Shown one piece after another: positions 13,485 through 29,600 of a stretch of 64,000 nt of DNA. Position 1 is the first letter of the stretch, and each line of letters opens with the position of its first letter. The position numbers and the translations under genes were made by a program. The notes below the pieces were generated by a model. The model did no database searches. It was not told the origin of the DNA and saw only the letters and a program-made list of their open reading frames with translations. Origin of the DNA: Akebia trifoliata (Eukaryota; Streptophyta; Magnoliopsida; Ranunculales; Lardizabalaceae); contig CM030711.1 in the NCBI GenBank assembly GCA_017979445.1, forward strand, positions 3,472,001-3,536,000, in the 5' to 3' direction.

Positions 13485-14652
13485 GCTTTGGATTTTATTC
13501 TGAGCGAAGATTGCAGAGAAACCCAAATATGGGTTGAGTTTGGTGTTTGTGCCCTAATGGCCAATGTAGGAGAGTGTTTTTTGATGTTTCAACCCTCGTA
13601 CCACTACGAGAGTGTATCTCAAATTGTTAGCAACCGATTTGACTCGCACGTTCATTCTTTTTTTTTCTTTATAATCGTGATAATCCGATTACCCCACGTG
13701 GCATATTCAATCGACTCTACTGACGTGACAAATTTGAGAATGACAGATCTGTACTCTTCGAGATACACAACTATACTTTCTAATATAAAAAAGTGTGCCC
13801 CAAGAGGATTGTATATCCCGAGGTGTCAAATCTACGATTTTCGAATTTGTCACATCAAGAGAATCGATTGAGTATGTCTCGTGGGGTTATTAGATTATGA
13901 CAACTCTTATATTTATATTTCTATGAGGGATTTTTTTTTTCAATAAAAAAATAACTCGAAATTTCACAAAATCCAAAATAACCAATGGTACAAAATTTAA
14001 CGACGATACTTTTGTAAATTGGGGATGCCATCAATGCACATAGATTCGTGTGATTGATTGATATAAGATTATGTGAAATCTCAAATCAATTACACTCTTT
14101 TTAATTTGTTCTTTCAATTTCTTCAATTTTATCTCAATTTTTATTTGATTTTTGAAAAAATTACTTAAAGGATCCTCACGGAGGGATTTCTTTATAAATA
14201 GTTCCTAAATTTTAGTCGATCTATTAATAGTCTATTTAGTAAATTTTTCTATTTTTAACAATCCATGAACCTCATCTCCCACATTTTTTTACAATTGAAT
14301 GTCCTAATTGTTCGAACTCATTGTTTTCATCTAAAAATTTGAATTTTTAACATCTCAATCGAGTTTCTGAGACTTCATACCGTCAAAAAGGATTTACGAA
14401 AGAAGAAGTCATTTTCAAGAGTTTTTTTTTTAATATTTTGAAGATGTATGCACAAAAAAATTAGGATTTTTTTTTTTTTTTACTTTTTTGAGTAGAGGTT
14501 GAATATAATGAGATTTAAGTCATTTTAAATCATCATTAAAAATAAATTAAGTAGAAAATCGCATTAAAACATCCATCTTAAGATGTTTTGGCACATGACT
14601 TTCTCTATAAAAAATTGAAATATTTTAATATATATATATATATATATATATA

Positions 14653-14963
14653 GGGTCGGATTATTACGACCCCCTTTGCAACACACCATTTTGTCTTATA
14701 TGGGCAAAAATGTTTGGAATGGGTTGATTTTTTGTGAGGATGAAACTTCTAGCCCCATGTTTACAAGCTGAAAAAAGTTTAAACCGTCCAATTTTTGTAA
14801 ATCAATTTTGATGGGGTTAGAAGTTTTGGAATGGGATGATTTTTTGCCAGGATGATCCCCTCATCACAGAGATCATCCTCACAAAAAATCAGCCCATTCC
14901 AAATATTTTTGCCCATATAAGACAAAATGGTGTGTCGCAAAGGGGGTCGTAATAACGCCATCC
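14653..14963. mobile_element. (TA)n-inserted MITE, family A copy 1
   Basis: Inverted ends of about 70 bp (GGGTCGGATTATTACGACCC at left, its near complement at right) flank a core with TTAGAAGTTTTGGAATGGG, the signature of family A. Both flanks are (TA)n, so a short TA-type duplication is likely but cannot be proven. Confidence 0.8.
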
Positions 14964-16431
14964 ATATATATATATATATATATATGGAATTGATATAGCA
15001 TAGCACGATTCCGACATTGTTATCTTATAACACGATTTATCTTAATATTATTTATTTTCTATCTGTAATCAAACAATAATGAAAACATCAATATTTCATT
15101 GACCAACATTTATAATTCACGTATGGTGTTCTCATTTAAGAATTAGTAATTTTTCTTAGAATGATGTGTTAATGGTTTTGGAGTAATTGGAGTGGTATTG
15201 GAGATTACATCAAATTTCAATGTAAGTCTGTTATGAAAGCTAAATTGGAGATGACCAAGTTAGCTTTTAAAATCTAATAGATCTGTCGAATCTAATGAGA
15301 AATATAATTTTTGTCATTTTTGTCAAAAGATCAATATCCTACAAACCACATATGCAAATAACTAGGGTTAATTTGATTGTTCGAAAAAAAAAATATATAT
15401 ATATATATATATTGTTTTTGTTCAATGATTTATCAATTAATTTGGATAATAGTCAATTAATTCACTAAACTCAAAATTAATTTGGTGTCAGATCTTCATT
15501 GGATGTCGACAAAATCAGAAACTCCACTGCTATACATTAAATAATAATAAATAAATAAAATATTTTTAAAACTATTTAAATTTGTTAAAGTAGACTTTCT
15601 AAAATTAATTTTCAGAAATATAGTTATCAAGCCAATTGAGTAATCACATGGACGTTCATCCCCAACTAGTGAACCTAGTTATTGGGTTGTTCTCAAAATT
15701 TAATTTCCAAATTTCAATTCCTACGAATATGAGGCAAATAAAAATAATATTCCGATTAAAATCTTGAAATCTTTTATAAGAGAAACAATTCCTCTTTTTT
15801 TATTTGGTTGATCAATAAATTTGGTCTAGAACATCTTTTCTCCTGCTCACTCCTATAAATAAGAGATACTAAAGAGTCCAAACCTTTTATAGATGATGAG
15901 ATATTAATATCATTTATTTAGATTATCTAGTATAATCTGGGCCATTGGATTTGATCATATTTATATAACAAATTGAAAAGGTGAAGATGAGACACACCCA
16001 AACTAGCTACAAAATCAAGTCAATTTTATTTTGGAAAAGCAGAGAAACAACGGGAGAACATCTCCCAAAAGAGAATAAGCAAGAAAGCCCTGGATTCTAG
16101 AAAAACCTTTGGAGAACATATTTTAAAGAATCAGGATCCCTTGACTCATCAAGAATGAAGAATGACTTGTGAAAAAAACACATGATTCTAATCATTTAAC
16201 ACACAAAATCCAATGGTTAAGATTTATAATTTATGTCCTAGACTTGTGTAGTCAATATACGCATAAATCTCAACTATTAAATTTTGTATCTAAACCGTTG
16301 GGATCATGTGTTTTCTCATGAGACATTCTTCATGAGTCAACTGATCCCAAACCATTTTAAATAAATAATAAACTTCAAGTTTCATATACTAAATCATTAA
16401 TCTATCCGTAAAATAATTCATAATATATATA

Positions 16432-16763
16432 GGGGCAGAACAAAGGATATATGTAAAAATAATCATTTTTCAAAATATGGGTTAGAAATTTTGGATTGAG
16501 CTGATGTTTGGTAATGATAAGAAGACCATCCTTACAAAAAATCAATCCAATCTGAAATTTCTAAATCCATCAAGAGTGATTTATAAATTATTGGTCAAAA
16601 AAATCAACGGTCCACATTTTATAAATCACTTTTGATGGGGTTAGAAGTTTCAGATTGGGCTAATTTTATTTAGGATGATCTCATCATAAAGATCATCTTC
16701 ACAAAAATCCGTTAAATCCGAAACTTCTAACCCATATTTCGAAAAATGATTGTTATTACATCA
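16432..16763. mobile_element. (TA)n-inserted MITE, family A copy 2, diverged
   Basis: The core (GGGTTAGAAGTTTCAGATTGGG and its complement) matches family A, but the ends (GGGGCAGAACAAAGG...) differ from the other copies and are poorly preserved. It is flanked by TA repeats on both sides. Confidence 0.6.
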
Positions 16764-16979
16764 TTTATATATATATATATATAAAAGCAATATACATTTA
16801 AAATCCGAAAAACACTTATTATAATCAAAATTCTGATAATCTATTAATCATAATCAATATTACTCCAGCACGACTCTTTCTATTTCCACGCCAACTTTTA
16901 CTTAAACAACCAATGTTAGGTGATTTCAAATGAATTGGGGTGTTCTTAACAAATATTGGTCTGGTAATATAATATCTCT

Positions 16980-17007
16980 ATATAAAACTCAAAAAAGTCT
17001 AGGGTTT
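16980..17007 (+). promoter_or_regulatory. eL42 promoter: TATA box and telo-box
   Basis: TATATAAA at about 16980-16987 is followed by CTAGGGTTT at 16999-17007, the telo-box (AAACCCTA) typical of plant ribosomal-protein promoters. The ATG lies about 60 bases further on. Confidence 0.7.
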
Positions 17008-17065
17008 CTGTTTTCTAGTTCTCGACAGAGAAGATTGTAGCTAGCTATCGTTTCAACGTGCAGCC

Positions 17066-20720
<3,655 letters not shown>

Positions 20721-21125
20721 TTAATCAAATGGATTAATCCTTGGATCATGTTCGCTTGCCATAACCATTCCGGTACACAGGCATGTTGGGCACATTACCT
20801 GGAGACATGAATGAAAAATATCTTATAACACAATTCAAGAAGGAAAGGAAAGGAAACCTGATACAGATTCCGAAAGATAACATTACCACGTAACAGTTCA
20901 AACTGCAAGTACAGAAGATGAACATTTTCCCTCTAACATCACTCAGGGACTCCACACCCACATTTTATGTGATTTCAACCCACCTTTACCTACTAATCAC
21001 TAACTACTACTGATTTCGCTTGCCTTAGCCAATTTTTTTTTGCCAATATGGAGACCAAAAGAGAATCAGAAGGATTGGATCCCACAACACAAACTATTAA
21101 CGTAACAAATTTGGATGTGGAAAGC

Positions 21126-21162
<37 letters not shown>

Positions 21163-24100
21163 CCCGTTCGGCACCCAAAAATCAGCCCATTCCAAAACTT
21201 CTAACCCCATGTTTACAAGTTGAAAAATCGTGGACCGTCCATTTTTTGTAAATCAGTTGTGATGGGGTTAGAAGTTTTGGAATGGGCTGATTTTTGGTGA
21301 GGATGATCTCCTCACCATAGAAATCATCCTCACCAAAAATCAGCCTATTCCAAAACTTCTAACCCATGTAGGACAAAATATGTTAGGCAAAATGTTGGGT
21401 GCCGAACGGGACCCTATATGGGAAATGTTCAGCACCCAACATTTTGCCCAACATTTTTGGTGAGGATGATCTCCTCACCATAGAAATCATCCTCACCAAA
21501 AATCAGCCCATTCCAAAACTTCTAACCCATGTAGGACACAACATGTTGGGCAAAATGTTGGGTGCTGAACATTTCCCGTATATATATATATATATATTTT
21601 ATAATGAAAATAGTCATATTAGCCCAATTGCACCCAAAGATAACACAAGTTTAAGATTTTTTTTGGTCAAATTATATACCTTTCCGGCTCCAGAGCAGTT
21701 CGGACACCTTCGAGTAGTGGGTGGGCGCAAAGGACGATCAGGCCCACTGGCTATTGAAATAGGTTCAATGCTCAAACACACACCACTAGCAGAACATCGA
21801 GCACAAGCTAAGTATCCTGCAATTCAGAAGGGTATACAACCATATGTACATTATTATAATGATAAGCTTTCAAGGCAACTATTTGTAAATGTCCTTAAAA
21901 AAATTGGTACATACCAGTTCCAAGGCAGTACTTGCACCTTTTCTTCTCTTGCTGCTCAACATTGTTGATTTCAAGTATCATCAATGCCGAAATAACACCC
22001 ACTGCCCCACCTGAAAAGGATGCCACGATAGGATCGACCTGACTGAATCATGGTTCAAACAAGTAATTCAGGCAACTAATATGAACCACACAGTCATTAT
22101 TTTTGCGTGCAGTACTAATGAGACGAGGCAAAGAAAATCCCTGAAATGCTATATGAAACGAAGTTCTTGGTTTTGACACTATATCATCACAGGAAGGAAT
22201 TGAACGACAGTAAATACCTTAATTGCAGAGGCAAATGCATGCTGCGTATGAAATCTTCATATGAAGTCCCCCCTAAACCCAGTTTCAGCTCCAACTGCCA
22301 TTAAAATTGACAAAGTTTTACCTCTTGTCATCATTAAGACTCAAAAGTGCCTACTTAACTAAGGGGTAAAAAAAAAGTACACCCGCTAAAGTAGATTATA
22401 TTCTTTAATATTGTTTATTTCATAGAGATGTTCCCTTTGTTGTGAATGCGCACATACACTCACAAGGGAATACCATTTCCTGAATCCTCTTCAATAAGAT
22501 TATACAAGTATAGCACATTGCTTTTTATGAAGAAGCCTATAAGTCCTGTGAAAATTTTAAATAAAGTGTCTCTGCCAAGTTTATATGATGCATTTTGGGA
22601 TATTTTTCTTCCAAAAATGTTCAGAAAGTTTGTTGAGCTCATATATTGTGTATTCAAAGACAACCACAAAACCACTTTTTTTTTAACCAAAAGAATAAAA
22701 TTGACAAATGGTTATGATCCCTGAATGAGTTGGTCTCTTGACCTATGAGATCTTCTAGGTGGGGAACCATTGAGTGAAGGATCCCAACTTCCTTCCTGTT
22801 GAGTGATGTCTTTTTATTTCATTTATAGACAAAACTAAATGCATAGACCTCCCAAAAAGGTATTATTGGAGGATGGAAGAGAGAGAGAAAAGGGGGGGGG
22901 GGGGGGGGGTTAGTTAGATCTGAGTCAAACAAAGTCAAGGCCAAGTCTGCCATTCCCGATCACCTTGATTTTTTGACTCCTCGTGTGTCTATCCTGTAAA
23001 CCATGTTCCCTTGTGTTATGTGATTAACATGTACTAATAAAAACAAAGGTTCAATTTTACAAGACAAAAATAGAACCAACTAGGCTTTACGGGGACATGA
23101 TGTTAAGGCAATCAAGAAGCAACATGTTCATAGGAGTGTATCTAAGAAGAGGATGTTTAGACGGATGAATGGTAAGACTAGGAAACATAAAATGAAAATG
23201 AGCACATTGGAGAGGATTCAAGAATAATACCAACAGGGGATACAAATAAAGACCAATTAAGACGGTTTATGCATCCAAAAAAATGTTGGATATAAGATGA
23301 TCTTATTAACATACGTTCCAATAAATTAACGAATCTCACTAATTGTACATGATAAGAATGGTAAAAGGTCTTGTGTAGTAGCCAAGGACTTGAAGCTTCA
23401 ACTTACTGTTGGTGCAAGAAGTCCACCAAAGATTATGACACCAGAAATAAATGAAAAGCTTGTCAAGTAGAGCTGCTTCAATGTCTTTGGTGTCTAGTTC
23501 GAAAAGAAAGACACAAAAAATTAGTAAGAAAACCATAAACCTCAAAGACAATAAAGAACCACAAAAGATATGTTTTTCGAGAATCACCACATGAGGAAGA
23601 AAGGGAATGGATGACGGGATGTCAAGCATCTCATTTGCCTCTTCTTCACTACTCTCATCAATAAACTTGGCACTCTTTATGCGTTGTTGTACCCGTAATC
23701 TCCTCACCTAGATAGACTCATTACGAGAAAGATAGCATCCAAGTTAGTTAATGGTGCCAAATGTAAACTAAAACCAATCTAATCATGAAACTCTGGCAAA
23801 CACCCATTCCTTTTTCTGTATGATAAAAAAAGAGTCCAACTAGCCTTACTACGTTAAGTAAGGATTCCACCCTTACTAAGGGTCTTTGGGCTCACCTTGT
23901 GGCATCCATAATAAGATTGTAGAGGACAAAATTCTACAAACTTTGAAAAAAAAAAATCCAAAAATAGTTATTTTTCACCGTTGAATTTTAATTTTAAAAT
24001 TGGGAGGTGGAAGTCTGTTAGCCATCCATTTTCAAAACCTTGGATCAAGCTCAAAACAAATTGTGTTTTGAATTATTTATTTATTTATTTTATCTGAGTT

Positions 24101-25307
24101 TTTCCATGAAATCAAGAGGGCTGTGGTGTTGGATTGCTAATGTGGTAATCCATTTGAGTAAAATGACCCTTAGTAAGGCTTAAAATCTTACTATGTTAGT
24201 AAGCGAAGTGTTTTTCATAAAAATAAAAAATCCATTACAACAATATTTGGGAACTTCTGGAAACTTCACCTCTTCCATGAGGAGAAAGATTTTGTTCCGT
24301 CGACTCTTTATACTGTCTTTGATCTCATTCAGCTGCATCTGAACAAAATCTTGAACAGTCTCTGGTCCTTCTATAATACAGAAACTGCTGAGAAGAGAAA
24401 TAGAATGAGAGAACAAAAAATTTAGGAAAATTTTCAATTATACATCATTTATAATCTTCAAAACTCAAACCAGCATAAAATCGATTAAAAAATTGATCTG
24501 CTAAGGGCCAAAAATTGAACCATACACAACATATATAGAAAACGATTAATAAATGTAACGTTTTATAGAACATAATCGTGGCACAGATGTACATGTGACA
24601 TACATGCTTGCGTGATATCCAACCAAAGCGAGACACAGACTGACTTGCACACAACTACTCCGAATTAAAAACTTGAATTTGTTTTTAGAACAGTTAAACC
24701 CAATTACTCTTTGCATCAAAATTATGTAAAATCACTCCAAATATTCACTCCAAAGAACAAAGTCCCATAAAATACTCTTTTTCTGTTAAAAAAATCCCCA
24801 ATTACGAAACATCTTTGAAAATCAACCCAACTAATTAAAACCTAAAATTTCCAATATTTGACATTATCTTCAAGACTTCAACTACCAAACCCTAAAGTCT
24901 CACTGAAAAAATCATCTTTAAAGCAGAAGTAAACTCCTCATCTCTACAGTTCCTTTGAAATTGACATACAATCAATTATTTCATGCAAGTAAATCTACCA
25001 AAAAGTAAATCAAAATTCAATTCAACATCATAATAAAACCGTACAAAAATCAATTATTTGGAAAAACAAAAAAACAAAAACAAACAAACCTCGAGCTGTT
25101 ATCTCCTGTTGGAATCGAACCAGATGAGTTCTCTCCAGAAGAACAGCTGATTTGTGATCGAGAATTCTTTGTGGAGAAAGAAAGTCGGTTCGATCTTCCA
25201 TGAGAGGATGAAATGGGGTTGTCAAAGAAGAAAATTAGGGTTTTGGAGGAGTCGAGCTTCAAAGGAGAGAGAGATTGGAGGTGAGGAAACAGACCGAAGG
25301 AGCTCAT
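20721..25307 (-). CDS. ORLIKE: OR-like plastid protein with DnaJ-type zinc finger, 320 aa, 8 exons
   Basis: Plastid membrane holdase of the ORANGE family, which stabilises phytoene synthase and supports carotenoid formation. Coding exons: 25307-25090, 24387-24270, 23707-23588, 23493-23407, 22294-22218, 22042-21915, 21816-21680, 20798-20721; 963 nt in frame. A Ser-rich transit peptide (MSSFGLFPHLQSLSPLKLDS) leads to a conserved FVQMQLNEIKDSIKSRRNKI segment. Two membrane spans lie at about 160-178 and 211-230. Four CxxCxGxG-like units follow: CKYCLGTG (243), CARCSASG (254), CPNCSGAG (287) and CPTCLCTG (298). No J-domain is present, as expected. The TPKTLKQLY and CLSIEPIS segments fit OR-like (At5g06130) better than OR itself, which is an inference from memory. 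The acceptor of exon 2 is a tandem CAGCAG. The last intron hosts two MITEs and intron 3 an RTE relic. Confidence 0.93.
21159..21414. mobile_element. (TA)n-inserted MITE, family A copy 3
   Basis: Ends GGGTCCCGTTCGGCACCCAA and TTGGGTGCCGAACGGGACCC form a perfect 20-bp inverted repeat around the family A core (TTAGAAGTTTTGGAATGGGC). The left flank is (TA)n; the right flank is TATA followed at once by another element. It lies in the last OR-like intron. Confidence 0.85.
21420..21577. mobile_element. Second family A element abutting copy 3
   Basis: Ends GGGAAATGTTCAGCACCCAA and TTGGGTGCTGAACATTTCCC, a perfect 20-bp inverted pair, with a short palindromic GGTGAGGATGATCTC core. Only TATAT separates it from copy 3, and (TA)n follows it. 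The inner part of its ends (CAGCACCCAACATTTTGCC) resembles copy 3, but the outermost bases differ. Confidence 0.8.
22892..22909. repeat. Poly-G tract of 18
   Basis: An uninterrupted run of G inside an OR-like intron, after a GA-rich stretch. Similar C/G runs occur at 9128-9141 and 40840-40854. Run length may be an assembly estimate. Confidence 0.9.
23080..23290 (+). mobile_element. RTE-type LINE relic in OR-like intron
   Basis: Translating in mixed frames gives AIKKQHVHRSVSKKRMF followed by RRMNGKTRKHK. This matches the conserved RTE reverse-transcriptase tail (usual form KKQHxxKMSVAEMRMLRWM..GKTRKDK). It is broken by stops and antisense to the host gene. Confidence 0.6.
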
Positions 25308-26620
25308 CCTCTGCTCTGAAATGGCTACAGAGGAGAGAGAGAGAGAGAATTTGTAAGGTAGTTCTTCGAATTTAAACTCTGAAGAGAGAATCTCTGGCCT
25401 AACGAAGAGACAACGAGACAATAGCACGTGTGATACTCTCTTTTGTCTTGTTCACACGCGTGAGTGAACATCGCGGTAGCGTTGGTCGTTAACGGTTAAT
25501 AAGCTTTTGAGCATTTTTATTAGGTACCCCTTAGGAAAATAGGCTAATTTATTTAAGGATCTTATACTTCTTCAAATTAGTAAGGACATCCTTTACCGTA
25601 TGTTAAATTAATATATAAAAAAAATGTCAAAAATACCATAATTAAATTACATATTTGGAGGAGTTGCCCAAGCTCAAGTCGTTTTTGTCCTATATTATGT
25701 CATTTTGGGTTGTACATGGATCGGATCAGACCTGAAATTCGATATTTTACAAAAAACTTCAGATCCGAATTGAGGTTTTAGGGTCTGATAAGTCAATTCT
25801 GGATCAACAATGCCCCAATGCCATAAATGTAAGAAATTATGTAAATTACATATATTGTTTAAATATATAAAGTTTATATAAAATCGGATTTGATCCCATC
25901 TATGTGCCCACTTCAATTTTTATTGGATCTTAATATTGAGATCCCACAAAAAAAAAAATGATCCTCCGAGGCCCGAATCTGATCATTTTACAATCCTTAC
26001 CAAATTAGTCCCAACTTGACTCAAATCCAATGTGTTCCAGACCCAATCGATTGACAGCCCTAGTATAATTTTTGGAATGCTTGACCCAGACTGTGCATTC
26101 GACTTGAAATTGATCCTTAATCGAGATTATTATTTCAAAAAATAATGCTAGAAGCAAATCCATTGAGTTTTTTTTCCTTCCTGTAAATATAGATTTTATT
26201 AATTACAGAAGAAAAGGAGAACAAGAACATTGCAAGCTCTGGAGATCGACCATTCCCGCCACTAATGTGAAGAAACAAGAAAAGACTCCATATTCCTCAA
26301 AAAGAAAAGATCAGTTGAGAAGTAGAGCTTTAATGTCGATGACCATAGCTTGTTCGTTAGCTTCCCTTCCCTTCCCTCGGAAACGTAGATTTGCCTCTAA
26401 AGACAGATTTGGAGTTGTGGGATTTACTTTGCAAACAAAATTGAGGATTGAAAATCCTCGGTTTCCTTTTAACCTGTAGTTGGTATGAAGTTACAAAAAA
26501 ACAAACATCAATACTTCTAATATCTTATGAAGGAATTACAGAACTCACTCTCATAGTCTTCACAATAAACAAAAAGACTCCAGAAACTAAACTAAATGTG
26601 TGTATTCTCTTCATTGAGAT
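25308..26620. other. Spacer between OR-like promoter and SNX1 3' end
   Basis: About 1.3 kb, with a GA-rich OR-like 5'UTR (GAGAGAGAGAGAG on the + strand near 25335). No gene, MITE or clear repeat was seen in the rest. Confidence 0.5.
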
Positions 26621-29600
26621 TCATGTGTTAGAGGAAGAACAAGCTTCGAGCTTAGGTAGAAGACTACGCCACGCATCTGCAATCTCATTCGCCAGTCGTG
26701 CCTGTCCTTTTGCAAATTCATGGAAAGCAAGACCCATATCTAACGTTTTCTGTTCTTGGAATCGCACAATCTCTTCGTTCATTAGCCGCACGATCATCTC
26801 AAATCTCTTAGTTGCTTCCTCACTCTCCACCTTCAACTGCATCATGACATCAAATATCAGACAAATAGCATAGACTCAGCATGAGTGCACCCGAAGATAA
26901 CAAATTAATATACACATCAATTTGGCAAGTAAACTTGGTGGTAGCGTTCACCTCCTTATATTCGATCTCAGCTTCTCCTACCTTATCGGATCGTGTTAGC
27001 ATCAGTTTGTCACTGGAAACCACCAAAAGAAAAAATGTAAATTTCCATATAAATTCACAGAAACTTCAAATCTGGACCTTGTGATTCAATGATGTGAAAT
27101 GTGTGAATCATTTGTGCTACCGGAATAACAATAATGGTTAATGGTAGGTTCCAATTCGAAGTCCAATGCCCATACCTAAGCAGGAAATGCATATAACAGA
27201 AGAAAAAGGAAAATGGGAAAATTGAAGGCCAATTCAGATTAATACAGGTTTATCTCCTTCAACTTGACAGTTTCGGCCAATTCACACTGTTGCCTGAATG
27301 CATTGGCTCTCTCTGCCATCGTAGCCTGTTCACAAGCATGGGAACGATAATATTAGATTCTATGACCCCCATACCCCTCTTCCACACACCAAAAAACATA
27401 TACAAAACAATAATAATCAATAGAAATGTCTAACAAGATGTCTACGACAACTCTATGTATATATATCATTCATTTTTAAATTATTTAATTCATTTCAACA
27501 TTTTTTAAATTAAATAAACTGACCAGAGGATTCAAGCTCTTGTCAGTACTTTGGATGGTTTGGTTTCATAACACTAAAAGAAGCGAACTCACCTTAATAG
27601 ATTGCACTGCACGAACATAATCTTTCAAAGGTTCTTCAAAATTCATTAGAAGGTTGTGGGCCTGCACCATCAAGGATATGGAGTGGCATCATAAAAAAGA
27701 ACTCTCGCTAAGTAGAAACAAATAAGGTTTAAAATCTCATCTCGAGACTTTTGTCTTGGTCGATCAAGAGAAACAGTGAGACAATATAAAACCATCCCAT
27801 AACATAAAACAGTTAAGAATCGATATCCTGTTCCGGTCTTGAACAAAGATATTCCAAGAAATGTTTCATGGAAACAACAAAGTTCGCAAACTGTGGCATC
27901 AAAGATTGAATATGGAAAGTAACCCTGCCTCATTCTGTAGCTTAATTGATAACATTTCTGATTTTGATCCAAGATCAGAAAATGCCTTCCCAAGCGATTG
28001 CCCTTCACAAGCACCCAAGAGCTTGACTGCCTTCCCAAAGTCCAATAGGGACTGGCCCAATTCTGTGGAAACAGGAAGACAAGACAAAGCAACTCTTACA
28101 CATTTAGTTCTGCTTAAATATATGGCCCAAGAAAAGGAACGCCTAAAGAAAGAGCATACCTCTGTGCCTTTTCACTAGTCGAAAAGCATGCTTTTGTGCC
28201 TCTGCTAGGTGGTCTTCAAGCTCAAAAATGTAATTTTTTAGTTTCTCATATTCGGGATTTGATTCTTCCAATGGTTTTTCTTTTCCAAGAACAACATCGC
28301 TTACTTTAGCTTGCACATCCTGTCAAACATTTCAACAAAATCAAATTCACAGCTAGCTCATCAAGAAGTCTAAAAATAAAGAGTCGTTCTTGGTAGAATA
28401 GCTTTTTTATCCAACTGTCAAAAGGATTCTAGCAACACGAGTGTTAGAAATCTTGTTGTGGAGGAAATTAGAACTTTCAACATGAGTTTGATGGGCCCTG
28501 TAATAGAAGGGATTCCAAATGTAAATGACCAGGTAGCGGAGGACAACTTGCCATCTTCCAGTTCTAACTCAAGTCCTCATTGTTTTTTGTTTTGTTTTGT
28601 TTTTGTTTTTTTTTTTTTTTTTTTTTCATATTTTAAGAGAAGCAATTATTCTTTTAAAGAAATCTTGGAGTCTCCCTACACCTTATGTTCAAATTATTCT
28701 CCTTTCATGGTAATTACTTTATGTAAAATATCTTTATCATACGAAAATCATTCTGGATTCCATCTTCAAAAATCACAAGCTTACCTTAAAAATTTGCATG
28801 AAATCAGCTGGCTTCTTTTTGAAAATACCAATCTCTTGAGATCTTGCCCTCTCCATCGTCTTCCCAAAGCAACACAACCAATATAAAGTCAATGGCAGAA
28901 AGTATAGATCTTCCGTAAAGAACCACCAAATTTATGGGCAAAAACAGTACAAGCTATAGCCTATAATATAGCAAACTGCAAAAATGGGATATTAAAATAA
29001 TATAATTTTTTCCCGTAACTCTTTCCAGCTTAAACACTTCACCTCTTCTTCTGCCTGTAAAAAGGTCCTCAAATCCTCACTGAGCTGAAGTTCAGGGTGT
29101 GAAGCTATCCGGTTTACAAAAATATCCAGTGCTTGACGCCGCATCTCAATGAATTCAGCACTGAAGCGGAACTTCTCTGCATAGGAAAGAGTGTAAAATG
29201 AGATAGTCCACACAATATTGGGGAAAAAAGGTACCAAATGCTTAAAACCAAGTACAACTGATATAATCCTCGTAAGCATTTATATGAAAAATGATGACAA
29301 TAGATTCTATTGGCACAGCTTATGAAAAATTTCAGCCAAATTATTATATAAAAACCATGCAATTCTAGAAAAACCATAACATGAAGTATCTTCAGAATTA
29401 GGACAGACCATTAATATGGATAGTACCACAGAAAATCAACTTAGTCTTTGCAAGTTTCACAAAGTTTCTCTATGTCCCCAAACCATAACTATGCCTAATG
29501 ACCATTTTGTCAGAAAATTATGTCACTTTACCACATAAATTGAAAGTAAAAGTGATAGGGTAAGGAAGATCTAGTTGGATTGTTACCTACAGCACTCTTC

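Larger units (their letters stand above)
13485..17065. other. Spacer between the PPR and eL42 genes (divergent)
   Basis: Both genes start here and read outward. The spacer holds two MITEs set in (TA)n tracts (14653-14963 and about 16432-16763) and, at its right end, the eL42 promoter. An open frame on the + strand at 13452-13871 overlaps the antisense of PPR exon 1 and resembles no protein I know. No other gene was seen. Confidence 0.5.

Noticed and set aside
21399..21968. A 189-codon open frame on the + strand
   Set aside because: It runs through a MITE and antisense to OR-like exon 7; the minus strand gives the conserved zinc-finger protein, so this is a shadow.
25050..25427. A longer OR-like start upstream of 25307
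   Set aside because: The upstream frame has no ATG (it begins at GTG); the first in-frame ATG at 25307 gives a normal Ser-rich transit peptide.
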